Source: CAYPZL01 sp964415045
GTDB lineage: Bacteria; Planctomycetota; Phycisphaerae; Sedimentisphaerales; Anaerobacaceae
Direction of reading: 5' to 3'
Length of the DNA stretch: 27,111 bases
Assembly: GCA_964415045.1 (NCBI GenBank)
Contig: CAYPZL010000061.1
Coordinates: 1-27,111, forward strand
Shown in pieces: positions 14,060 to 21,680 of this stretch; positions within the stretch are counted from its first letter, which is position 1, and each line of letters begins with the position of its first letter. The position numbers and the translations under genes were made by a program. The notes beneath the pieces are model-generated. The model searched no databases and was not told the DNA's origin. It saw nothing but the letters and a program-made list of their open reading frames with translations.

Positions 14060-15271
14060 ATGGCCACGTATTCGTACAAAGCATTGGATGCGCGGGGCCG
14101 GGCGGTGAGCGATACGCTGACGGCTCCGGACCGGAGCTCGGCCATCGAGCATCTCTGCGGCCAAAATCTTACCCCCGTCTCCGTGGAGAGGCAGGCCGAA
14201 GGCCAGGCCGGCGGTGTCTTCGCGCGCGTCGGACGCGTCTCGAAGGCGGAGGTGGAGGCCTTCACGCGGCAGTTGGCGAATCTGCTCGCCGCCGGTGTGC
14301 CGCTGAGCCGGGCGCTGCATATCCTCAGTCGCGAAGCCTCGCGACCGGCGGCCCGGAAACTCTGGGCGGTCGTCCACGATCAGGTCGCCGGCGGCATGGC
14401 CCTGGCCGAAGCGCTGGGGCAGCACCCGCGTGTTTTCTCGGCGGTCCACGTCGCCATGGTGCGGGCCGGCGAAACCGGCGGATTCCTCGATCTCGTGCTC
14501 GAACAGATCGCCACCTTCCGGGCCCGCGAGCAGGATCTCAAGGCCAAGGTGACTTCGGCGCTGATTTATCCCTGCGTTCTGGCGGTGCTCGGCGCCGGGA
14601 TTTTGACGTTCTTATTGACATATTTTATACCCAGATTTTCTCAAATGTTCGCCGAGTTCGGCGGCTCCCTGCCGGCCTTGACCAAGGCCATCGTCGCGGT
14701 CAGCCAGATTCTCGTGAAGTACTGGCTGGTGGTGATCCTGGCCATCGCGCTGGTGGTCTTCGCGCTGCGGCGGGCGCTGGCCCACGAGGAGGGACGCCGG
14801 TCTCTGGAGCGGTTCGTTCTTCGGGTGCCGTTGTTGGGCACGGCGGTGGCGCGGTTTGCCCTGGTGCGGTTCTGCCGGATGCTGGGAACCCTCGTGGGCG
14901 CCGGTGTGCCTTTGGTGACGGCCTTGCATGTCGCCAGGGAAGCCATCGGCAATCAGGTGCTGGCCGACACCGTCATGGACGCCATCGAGGATGTCCAGCG
15001 CGGGACGTCGCTGGCCCGCAGCCTGGAGAGCTGCCGCCTGTTGTTTCCGCGTTCGGTGGTCGAGATGATCTCCGTGGCGGAAGAGAGTAGCCGGCTGGAT
15101 CAGGAGTTGACCCGCCTGGCGGGCGCGTACGAGCAGGATCTGGACCGCCGGCTGAAGATGATGGTTGCGCTGGCTGAACCGGCGCTGCTGTTTGTCATGG
15201 CGGTGCTGGTCGGCACGGTCGTGATCGGTATGCTTCTGCCCATATTCAACCTGCAGGAGCTGATCCGATAA
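14060..15271 (+). CDS. gspF: Type II secretion inner-membrane platform protein GspF
   Basis: 403 aa. It opens with the typical MATYSYKALDARGRAVSDTL and holds two T2SF domains (about residues 66-190 and 270-395), each with the LANLLAAGVPLSRAL / LGTLVGAGVPLVTALHVA motif. Three membrane segments are visible: about 170-195 (ALIYPCVLAVLGAGILTFLL), 215-240 (WLVVILAIALVVFAL), and a C-terminal one (PALLFVMAVLVGTVVIGMLL). It anchors GspE and the GspL/M-like proteins. After it the operon is interrupted by a 260-bp gap containing an inverted-repeat element, then continues with gspG. Confidence 0.97.
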   Translation: MATYSYKALDARGRAVSDTLTAPDRSSAIEHLCGQNLTPVSVERQAEGQAGGVFARVGRVSKAEVEAFTRQLANLLAAGVPLSRALHILSREASRPAARKLWAVVHDQVAGGMALAEALGQHPRVFSAVHVAMVRAGETGGFLDLVLEQIATFRAREQDLKAKVTSALIYPCVLAVLGAGILTFLLTYFIPRFSQMFAEFGGSLPALTKAIVAVSQILVKYWLVVILAIALVVFALRRALAHEEGRRSLERFVLRVPLLGTAVARFALVRFCRMLGTLVGAGVPLVTALHVAREAIGNQVLADTVMDAIEDVQRGTSLARSLESCRLLFPRSVVEMISVAEESSRLDQELTRLAGAYEQDLDRRLKMMVALAEPALLFVMAVLVGTVVIGMLLPIFNLQELIR

Positions 15272-15324
15272 AGAGCGGCGCGCGGTGCAGCCGGAGCGGT
15301 CAGACGTATTATCAGTTGATTAGA

Positions 15325-15499
15325 GGAGTTTTGCAAAAGGGAGATTAGGCTTATATTCTTCAAGGAAATCGTTGGTTTGATTTCCGTGAAGACGGGGCTT
15401 ACATACCAATACCCGAAGCACTTACGTTCTCGGGAGGAAAGACCGACAAGAAGATTTTTCCTCCCTCAAGTAAGCCTAATCTCCATTTTGCAAAACTCC
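15325..15499. mobile_element. 175-bp MITE-like element with 29-bp terminal inverted repeats
   Basis: The left end (15325-15353, beginning GGAGTTTTGCAAAA) and the right end (15471-15499) are inverted repeats that match at 28 of 29 positions. The interior has no ORF but is highly structured. One hairpin pairs 15358-15370 with 15379-15391 (12 of 13, eight-base loop). A second pairs GGGAGGAAA at 15432-15440 with TTTCCTCCC at 15457-15465. GGCTTAC at 15396-15402 also pairs with GTAAGCC at 15470-15476. I could not find a clear target-site duplication. It sits between gspF and gspG. A miniature inverted-repeat element derived from a DDE transposon fits best; an RNA regulatory structure is an alternative. 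Confidence 0.75.
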
Positions 15500-15533
15500 G
15501 GCAATTACGATTGTTCTTGAATAGGAATTTGAC

Positions 15534-16004
15534 ATGAAATCATGGGTCCAAAGGAAAAGAACGTTTCGGGATCGTCGTCGCCCCGCGTCGATGCCGTCGG
15601 GCTTCACGCTGATCGAGCTTTTGCTGGTGTTGGTGATTCTGGCGGCTCTGGCCGCGATCGTCACGCCGAAGTTCACGAAGCGCTCGGAGCAGGCGCGCAT
15701 CACGGCGGCCAAGACGCAGATCTCTCAGTTCGAAGTGGCGTTGGACGCGTTTGAGATCGACCTGAGCCGCTATCCCACGACCAGCGAGGGACTTCGGGCC
15801 CTGGTCGAGAAACCGACCTCGGACGCCGAGGGATGGCAGCAGCCGTATCTCAAGCGCGACGTGCCCAAGGATCCCTGGGGCAATGACTATGTCTATCGAT
15901 ACCCCGGCCAGCACAACCAGGAGGGCTATGATCTGCACTCCAACGGGCCTGACGGCAAGCTGGGCGGCGACGACGATATCACGAACTGGACGGAAGACGA
16001 ATAG
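15534..16004 (+). CDS. gspG: Major pseudopilin GspG
   Basis: 156 aa. A 23-residue basic leader ends at the prepilin cleavage site SG/FTLIELLLVLVILAALAAIV with Glu at +5. The mature part shows the GspG signatures: the helix ARITAAKTQISQFEVALDAF, then YPTTSEGLRALVEKP, YLKRDVPKDPWGNDYVYRYP, and the calcium-loop end DLHSNGPDGKLGGDDDITNW. It forms the pseudopilus shaft after processing by a prepilin peptidase not encoded here. ATG 15534 has TAGGAA about eight bases upstream. It begins only 35 bp after the inverted-repeat element, which may alter its expression. Confidence 0.97.
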   Translation: MKSWVQRKRTFRDRRRPASMPSGFTLIELLLVLVILAALAAIVTPKFTKRSEQARITAAKTQISQFEVALDAFEIDLSRYPTTSEGLRALVEKPTSDAEGWQQPYLKRDVPKDPWGNDYVYRYPGQHNQEGYDLHSNGPDGKLGGDDDITNWTEDE

Positions 16005-16061
16005 CAGAACGGTTCGAGGCGACGGTCCGCGCAGCGCGCGGCGGCCGTGAAAGTCGCGCGA

Positions 16062-16598
16062 ATGGATCGACGAATGAGCATGGTCAAGATGCGAAACAAC
16101 AAGGGCGCAGGTTTCACTCTCCTGGAACTGGTTCTGGTGATGGTGATTCTATCAACGGTGCTGGCGCTGGCGGCGCCGTCGTTGCGCGGTTTCTTCGCCT
16201 CGCGTCAGACCCATGACACCGCCGCGCAGATTCTGGCACTGACGCAACTGGCTCGCTCCCAGGCGATCAGCGAAGGGATTATCTATCGGTTGAACTTCGA
16301 CACGCGCGAGCGCACGTACTGGCTGACCGCCCAGAAGGCCGGCGCCTACGAAAGACTCGATACGAGCTTCGGGCAGAAGTTCACGCTTCCGAAGGACATG
16401 ATTTTGGAGTTGGAGGACGTCGACGAGGAGGAGGACGACGTGTTTCTCGCCTTCACGCCGCAGGGGACCGTCACCGCCGGCACGCTCCGGCTCATCGACC
16501 GCGGGGGCCGGGCCCTGGAAGTGACCTGTCCGACCGTCACCGAATCGTTTTCCATTGTCGAATGTGAGCAGACTTATGCCGCGCATGCGTCGAGATAA
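16062..16598 (+). CDS. gspH: Minor pseudopilin GspH
   Basis: About 178 aa. The start is uncertain: GTG 16047, ATG 16062, 16074, 16080 and 16089 are all in frame and none has a good ribosome binding site. The prepilin site is GAG/FTLLELVLVMVILSTVLALA with Glu+5. The mature protein begins APSLRGFFASRQTHDTAAQI and LALTQLARSQAISEGIIYRL, the standard GspH/FimT layout, followed by beta strands (YWLTAQKAGAYERLD, FTLPKDMILELEDVDEE, AFTPQGTVTAGTLRLIDRGG). It is a minor pseudopilin likely at or near the pseudopilus tip. It overlaps the gspI start region. Confidence 0.9.
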   Translation: MDRRMSMVKMRNNKGAGFTLLELVLVMVILSTVLALAAPSLRGFFASRQTHDTAAQILALTQLARSQAISEGIIYRLNFDTRERTYWLTAQKAGAYERLDTSFGQKFTLPKDMILELEDVDEEEDDVFLAFTPQGTVTAGTLRLIDRGGRALEVTCPTVTESFSIVECEQTYAAHASR

Positions 16599-16980
16599 CC
16601 CGGCAGAAGGACGCGGCCGCCCGGGCGGCTTCACCTTCATCGAACTGCTGGCAACGGTGGTGCTGATCGGCATCATCATGCCCGTGGCGATGGGCAGTAT
16701 CAGTCTGTGTACGCGCCTGGGGGGCCAGTCGCGCCGGCAGATCGAGGCGGCCTGCCTGGCGAACACCAAGCTGACCGAGTTGAGGGTCACCGGCGATTGG
16801 GAGAACGGAAACCAGCGGGGTGAGTTTGAGGAGGAGTGGTCTGATTATCAATGGAGGGCAACGGTCGTCGGTTGGACCGATACGACGATGCGACAGCTTG
16901 ACGTGACGGTGTCCTGGCTCAGCCAGGGCAGGGAGCGAAGCATCACGCTGAGCACGTTGATTTATCCGGAGGAGGAGTGA
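16576..16980 (+). CDS. gspI: Minor pseudopilin GspI
   Basis: 134 aa from ATG 16576; TTG 16555 and GTG 16564 are upstream alternatives. The basic leader ends GRPGG/FTFIELLATVVLIGIIMPVA, with Glu+5, as a class III prepilin. The sequence then has SRRQIEAACLANTKLTELRV and WSDYQWRATVVGW followed by VTVSWLSQGRERSITLSTLI, the compact GspI fold. It overlaps the end of gspH by about 23 bp and ends 1 bp before the gspJ start, so the three are translationally coupled. GspI nucleates the GspI-J-K tip complex in known systems. Confidence 0.9.
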   Translation: MPRMRRDNPAEGRGRPGGFTFIELLATVVLIGIIMPVAMGSISLCTRLGGQSRRQIEAACLANTKLTELRVTGDWENGNQRGEFEEEWSDYQWRATVVGWTDTTMRQLDVTVSWLSQGRERSITLSTLIYPEEE

Positions 16981-16981
16981 G

Positions 16982-17674
16982 ATGGCCGGCGCCGCTCGAC
17001 AACGCAGAGCCTTTACGCTGCTGGAGCTGCTGGTGGCGATGGCATTGATGGTGGTCGCCGCCTCGTGCCTGTACACGGCGTTGTACACGGGTTTTCGCGC
17101 GCGGCGCAGCGCGATGTCCGCCGTCGAGCCGACCGCGCTGGCGGTCAATGCGATCGAGCTGCTGAAGCAGGATATCTACGGAGTGCTGACGCCGGACGGC
17201 GTCCTGGCGGGTGCCTTTGTGGGTACGAATTCGGCGGGCATCAAGGGAGTGGATGCCGACAGTCTGGACTTCTACACCACGCACGTCTATGCGGCCGACG
17301 ACGAGGTCGCGGCGGGCCTGGGGCAGATCGAGCTGATGTTGGTCGAGGACGACGACACGGACGACGGGACCTACCAGCTCGTGCGGCGGGTCACGACCAA
17401 CCTGCTGTCTCTCAAGGCCGTCGATCCGGACGAGCAGATCCTCTGCCGCAGCGTGGTGTCCCTGAACCTTCGGTATTTCGACGGTGACGGGTGGGTCGAA
17501 GCCTGGGACTCGACGGCCGACGCCAACAGCCTGCCGCAAGCCGTCGAGATCGATATTGAGATCGCACACGATAAGGATCGGCGCACCGGCGAACCGCGAA
17601 AACGCCGGCTCGTCCAGTGCTTCGCGATCCCCTGCGGGGTCTGGGCCAGGAAAGAGAGCGAGTCAGAAGGATGA
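16982..17674 (+). CDS. gspJ: Minor pseudopilin GspJ
   Basis: 230 aa, started by ATG 16982 right behind GAGGAGTGAG, which serves as ribosome binding site and gspI stop. The leader MAGAARQRRA is followed by FTLLELLVAMALMVVAASCL. The -1 residue is Ala rather than the nearly invariant Gly, which prepilin peptidases tolerate but which is uncommon. The mature region (YTALYTGFRARRSA, then LLKQDIYGVLTPDGVLAGAF, GQIELMLVEDDD, SVVSLNLRYFDGDGWVEAWD, LPQAVEIDIEIAH) matches the GspJ family. Its last four bases overlap the gspK start (ATGA at 17671-17674). Confidence 0.92.
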   Translation: MAGAARQRRAFTLLELLVAMALMVVAASCLYTALYTGFRARRSAMSAVEPTALAVNAIELLKQDIYGVLTPDGVLAGAFVGTNSAGIKGVDADSLDFYTTHVYAADDEVAAGLGQIELMLVEDDDTDDGTYQLVRRVTTNLLSLKAVDPDEQILCRSVVSLNLRYFDGDGWVEAWDSTADANSLPQAVEIDIEIAHDKDRRTGEPRKRRLVQCFAIPCGVWARKESESEG

Positions 17675-19038
17675 AAATGCTGGCAAACGTACAAAGCAAG
17701 GGGGCAGGCCGGGTCAGAGGCACCGTCCTGATCGTGACGATTTGGGTGGTCCTGGTTCTGGCCGGGCTGGCCCTGGTGTTTGCCCGCTCGATGCGGGTCG
17801 CCGCCATCGTCTCGGCCAACCACGTGGCCTCTCTGGAAGCGGAGTGCGTCGCCGCCGGCGCCCTGGAATACGTCATCGCCCAGCTCAGCACGATCTCCGA
17901 TGAGGACACTTCGGCCCTCGAAGGGGCCGATTCGTACCAGGCCATGGAGCTGGGCCGGGGCTACTTCTGGATTCTGCGCTCGAACCTGGAAGACGACCGG
18001 GAGTTCGAGTACGGGATCACCGACGAAGCGGGCAAGATCAACCTGAACTCCGCTTCGCTGGAGATGTTGCTCAAGCTCCCCGGCATGACGTCGGAATTGG
18101 CCGCCTCCATCATCGACTGGCGCGACGAAGACAGCGAGATCTCCACCGGCGGCGCGGAAAACGAGTACTATCTGTCGCTCTCGGAACCTTACGACTGCAA
18201 GAACGCTCCGCTGGAGACCGTGGATGAAATCCTCCTGATCAAAGGCGCCTCGGAAGATCTCCTGTACGGGGAAGACACGAATCTCAACGGTGTTCTCGAC
18301 GATCACGAAAACGACGGAGACAACAGCGATCCGCTCGACAACCGCAACGGTCGGCTGGATGCGGGCTTCTACGACTACGTCACCGTCTACAGCGTGGAGG
18401 CCAACGTCGACAGCGAGGGGAACCAGCGCCTCAACGTCAACGACGCCCAGGCCCGGGCCGACTTGCAGGCGGCGCTGGAAGAGGTGGTCGAGGAAGAACG
18501 GGCTCTGGAGATCATGAATCAGATACCCACGAACCCACGCTATGACAACATCCTGGATTTCTATTTTAAGTCGGGTCTGACGTTCAAGGAGTTCGCGCAG
18601 CTTGCCGAGCGGCTCACCACGAGCGAAGAAGAGACGCTCCCCGGCCTGGTCAACGTCAACACCGCCAGCAAAGAGGTGTTGCTGTGTCTGCCCGGGCTGG
18701 AGGAGAGCGACGTCGAGGCCCTTCTGTCCTACCGCGCCTCGAACGACGACATCGATTCGATCGCCTGGGTGACGAAAGTTCTCGATCGTGAGAAGGCGGT
18801 CGAGATCGGCAGCTTCATCACGACCCGCTCGTTTCAGTACTCGGCCGATATCGTTTGCCTGGCGGGCAACGGCCGGGCCTATAAGCGATACAAGGCGGTC
18901 CTCGACCTGCGCGAGGCCTCGCCTCAGATCGTGTACTGGAAGACGCTGACCCACTCGGGCTGGCCCTTGAGCGAAGCGATCGTGGCGGCCGTGCGGAAGG
19001 GCGAACCGCTGACAAACACCATCTTGAACATGGATTAA
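17671..19038 (+). CDS. gspK: Minor pseudopilin GspK
   Basis: 455 aa from ATG 17671, which overlaps the gspJ stop. After a short leader comes a hydrophobic helix (TVLIVTIWVVLVLAGLALVF) lacking Glu at +5, as expected of the tip subunit GspK. The large globular part has two helix-hairpin-helix-like regions, KINLNSASLEMLLKLPGMTS and LVNVNTASKEVLLCLPGLEE. Between them lies an acidic insertion, EDTNLNGVLDDHENDGDNSD followed by DNRNGRLDAG, which reads as two EF-hand/dockerin-like calcium loops. GspK caps the pseudopilus. The end carries no lipid or membrane anchor. Confidence 0.93.
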   Translation: MKMLANVQSKGAGRVRGTVLIVTIWVVLVLAGLALVFARSMRVAAIVSANHVASLEAECVAAGALEYVIAQLSTISDEDTSALEGADSYQAMELGRGYFWILRSNLEDDREFEYGITDEAGKINLNSASLEMLLKLPGMTSELAASIIDWRDEDSEISTGGAENEYYLSLSEPYDCKNAPLETVDEILLIKGASEDLLYGEDTNLNGVLDDHENDGDNSDPLDNRNGRLDAGFYDYVTVYSVEANVDSEGNQRLNVNDAQARADLQAALEEVVEEERALEIMNQIPTNPRYDNILDFYFKSGLTFKEFAQLAERLTTSEEETLPGLVNVNTASKEVLLCLPGLEESDVEALLSYRASNDDIDSIAWVTKVLDREKAVEIGSFITTRSFQYSADIVCLAGNGRAYKRYKAVLDLREASPQIVYWKTLTHSGWPLSEAIVAAVRKGEPLTNTILNMD

Positions 19039-19051
19039 CGGGACGGTGACT

Positions 19052-20455
19052 ATGCGCAGCACGCAAACCGTATTGGGACTGGCCATTGACGAGTCCGGCA
19101 TCGCTGCCACGGCGCTGCGGGCACGGGCGGGGCGTCATGAGATTCGGCGCTGCGGCCGGTTCGTTTTCCGGGACAAGCTCTCTCCGGAGAACGCCGAAGA
19201 GCTGGGCCGGCAGTTCAAGCAGTTTCTTCGCACGAATCACTTCACGGCGAAGCAGGCCGCGGTGGGGATTCCGGCGCAGTGGATCGTGGCCAAGGAGATT
19301 ACGGTCCCGCCGGCCAAGGCGGACTCCCTCTCGGGCCTCTTGCACATCCAGGCCGAGCGAGCGTTTTCTCTGAATGCCGGTGATCTGGTTTTCGATTACT
19401 GCGGCCGCCCCAGCAGTGCCGAGAGCAGCAAAATCCTGTTGTTGGCGACGCGACGTCAACTGACGGATCAGATCGTCGCTTTAGTTACTGCGGCCGGTCT
19501 GCGGGTCCAATCTGTGACGGTCTCGGCGCTGACCCTGAACGAAGCGCTGTCTGCGGACACGACCGAATGCCGCTACGGATTGTACGCACGGCCGGGCTAC
19601 TGCGAATTCTGGAGCCGCGCGAACGGCCGGCTTCGGTCCATCCAGCACGTTGCGACGCCCGCCGACGCCACGGCGCTGGCTGCCACGATTCAGCGGCTTC
19701 TCGTGCTGTCATCCAAGCAGGATCCATCGTCGGCCGATCACGTCACAGTGTACGATGACTGCGGCCTGTCGGACGGGACGCTGGACCGGCTGCGCGACCG
19801 GCTCGCTCCTGGGATTGCCGTCGCCGACGGCAATGCCGAGCTGTTTTCCGACCGGGTCGGTGCTGAGCCCCCGGAGGCCGGGGCGCCGTCGATCGCCGCC
19901 GTGGCCGTGGCGATGGGGGCCCTCGGTACGGGTCGCCCGCCCGTTGACTTCCTGCACTCACGCATCAACGGCAAGAAGGCCACGGGCCACAAGCGCCTGA
20001 CCGTCTGGGCGGGCATCGTCGCCGTGGCGTGTCTCGTCGGTCTGGGCGCCGTGTTGGCCGGGTACCGCAGCGACGCCGCCGACATCGCGTATTACACCGA
20101 ACAGTTGGAACTGATGAGCGAGGATATTGCCGCCGCTCGAGAGTTGGTCGATCGCGTTTCGTACGCTCGGAGCTGGACCTCCCGGGAGCCGGAATTTCTG
20201 GAGTGCCTGCGCGAGCTGACCCTGGCGTTTCCGCAGGAGCCGCGCATCTGGGCCACGAGCCTGGCCCTCAGTGACAACGGCGTCGGGGCGCTGGTCGGCA
20301 AGGCGGTCGACAAGGAGAGCTTCTACAAGGTGCTGGACCGGATCAAGAACAACGAGGCGTTTTCCGACGTGCAAATGGTTCACGTCCGGGATGCCGGAAG
20401 GGATTCCCGAGAGCAGGAATTCGCTGTCAATTTCATATTCCGGGGCGCGAAATAG
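19052..20455 (+). CDS. PilM/PilN fusion (GspL-like) assembly protein
   Basis: 467 aa from ATG 19052; GTG 19046 is an alternative. Residues about 5-290 are an actin/ASKHA-like PilM domain (TVLGLAIDESGIAATALRA, AAVGIPAQWIVAKEITVPPA, and a glycine-rich SIAAVAVAMGALGTG near the end). After PPVDFLHSRINGKK comes one transmembrane helix (about 316-338) and a periplasmic coiled coil plus ferredoxin-like domain as in PilN. This is the architecture of GspL, but the sequence looks closer to type IV pilus PilM joined to PilN. It would link GspE in the cytoplasm to the periplasmic GspM/PilO-like partner encoded two bases downstream. Confidence 0.85.
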   Translation: MRSTQTVLGLAIDESGIAATALRARAGRHEIRRCGRFVFRDKLSPENAEELGRQFKQFLRTNHFTAKQAAVGIPAQWIVAKEITVPPAKADSLSGLLHIQAERAFSLNAGDLVFDYCGRPSSAESSKILLLATRRQLTDQIVALVTAAGLRVQSVTVSALTLNEALSADTTECRYGLYARPGYCEFWSRANGRLRSIQHVATPADATALAATIQRLLVLSSKQDPSSADHVTVYDDCGLSDGTLDRLRDRLAPGIAVADGNAELFSDRVGAEPPEAGAPSIAAVAVAMGALGTGRPPVDFLHSRINGKKATGHKRLTVWAGIVAVACLVGLGAVLAGYRSDAADIAYYTEQLELMSEDIAAARELVDRVSYARSWTSREPEFLECLRELTLAFPQEPRIWATSLALSDNGVGALVGKAVDKESFYKVLDRIKNNEAFSDVQMVHVRDAGRDSREQEFAVNFIFRGAK

Positions 20456-20457
20456 AC

Positions 20458-21048
20458 ATGGTTCTATCGAAACGAGAACGGATTATATTGATCGTCGCTG
20501 TAGTGGCCGTGGGGGCGCTCGTGCTCAACTTCTTCGTCATCGAGCCCGCGGGAAATCAGTTGGAGCAGGTGGAGAACCGCAGGCTGCAGTTGGAGGCGGA
20601 ATTCAACGAAGCCCAGAGCCTGTTTGAGCGGCAGCGGCTGCTGGAGCCCAAGTGGAAGGCCATGCTTTCGGAGGGTCTGCGCGGCGACGCGGAGGCGGAG
20701 ACGCGGGTCGCGCGGGCGCTGGACGAGTGGGCCGCCGACGCTCGTCTGACGCTGAGCTCGGTCAAACCCGAGCGGGTCGCCGGTGACAAGGGCCTCAAGG
20801 AGATGACGTTCGTCGTCGCCGGCAAGGGACCGCTCGACGCCGTCGCCTGGTTCCTGCACCAGGTGGAGACCGCGGCCCTGCCCATCAAGGTCAAGAACAT
20901 GCAGCTCGGTTCGAGCAGCGAATCCGGCGACAGTATGTCGTTGCAGCTTCGTTTGTCCGCCCTCTACCTGGATGCGGAATCGAAGCTCTCCGAACAGGAA
21001 AGGCAACCTACCCAATCGTCCGAGGCAGATGATGAAGAACTGTTTTAA
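20458..21048 (+). CDS. PilO/GspM-like inner-membrane protein
   Basis: 196 aa. A short basic N-terminus (MVLSKRER) is followed by one membrane helix (IILIVAVVAVGALVLNFFVI), a coiled coil (about 30-65, LEQVENRRLQLEAEFNEAQS), and a ferredoxin-like domain about 80-165 (LTLSSVKPERV, MTFVVAGKGPLDAVAWFLHQ, LPIKVKNMQLGSSSESG, SMSLQLRLSALYL). This is the topology of PilO and GspM, which form the periplasmic inner-membrane ring with PilN/GspL. It lies two bases after the PilM/PilN gene and overlaps the following gene by 20 bp. Confidence 0.82.
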   Translation: MVLSKRERIILIVAVVAVGALVLNFFVIEPAGNQLEQVENRRLQLEAEFNEAQSLFERQRLLEPKWKAMLSEGLRGDAEAETRVARALDEWAADARLTLSSVKPERVAGDKGLKEMTFVVAGKGPLDAVAWFLHQVETAALPIKVKNMQLGSSSESGDSMSLQLRLSALYLDAESKLSEQERQPTQSSEADDEELF

Positions 21049-21628
21049 TCAAATGGCCGTCGGTGTTTTCTCGACCGTCGTGCTGGGATTGGCGGTCGTG
21101 ACGTGGCCCGGGATCGGGCCCGGCCAGGATAGCGCCGAGCAGACCGATCCGTGGGCGAAGTACCAGATCATCCTGGATCGCAACATTTTCTCGCGCCAGC
21201 GGGGTCCGATTCGGCGACCCGGCGAGGTCGATGAGAAGCCGAAGGAGATCGTTATGCCGAATCCCGAATCGTATCTCCTTCTGAGAGGCATCGTCCAGGA
21301 GGACGGCACGTTCATCGCCTTCGTCGAAGACACGCGCAGCGCGACGATCCTGAAGCTGCGCCAGGGAGACCGCGTCGCGCGGGGCACGATTGCGAGCCTC
21401 AGCCTCGATTCGCTCGAGTACGACCTGGAGGGCGAGAAAACCACGATCCGGATGGGATACGATCTGGAGGGCGGACATGGCGCCGTTACTGCCAGTGAGC
21501 TGAGGGAGTGGTCGCAGACATCGGCGGCCGCCGGGTCGGCCGCCCCGGAGCCGGCCACGCCCACGGGAGAACAGGCCGACATCCTCAAGCAGCTTATGGA
21601 GCGACGAAAGCAAGAGCTCGGAAAGTAG
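21029..21628 (+). CDS. GspC/PilP-like inner-membrane protein
   Basis: 199 aa. ATG 21029 and ATG 21032 are adjacent; GAGG just upstream suits the second slightly better. One membrane segment or uncleaved signal (about residues 9-27, MAVGVFSTVVLGLAVVTWPG) is followed by KYQIILDRNIFSRQRG, the 'RNIF' signature of GspC. A homology-region-like beta domain follows (YLLLRGIVQEDGTFIAFVED, ATILKLRQGDRVARGTIASL, SLDSLEYDLEGEKTTIRMGY). The tail is a Pro/Ala linker and a short charged helix (ILKQLMERRKQELGK). GspC contacts the secretin N0 domain, which fits the next gene. No PDZ or coiled-coil domain is seen, so it is a short GspC or PilP-like form. Confidence 0.8.
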   Translation: MMKNCFNQMAVGVFSTVVLGLAVVTWPGIGPGQDSAEQTDPWAKYQIILDRNIFSRQRGPIRRPGEVDEKPKEIVMPNPESYLLLRGIVQEDGTFIAFVEDTRSATILKLRQGDRVARGTIASLSLDSLEYDLEGEKTTIRMGYDLEGGHGAVTASELREWSQTSAAAGSAAPEPATPTGEQADILKQLMERRKQELGK

Positions 21629-21680
21629 AGCAGGTGGTCCGAGTCGTTGAAAATACAGTCATGCGAAGGAGACAATGATA

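Noticed and set aside
12731..14449. 572-codon minus-strand frame across gspE and gspF
   Set aside because: It spans two well-supported genes on the other strand and shows no domain; typical high-G+C antisense frame.
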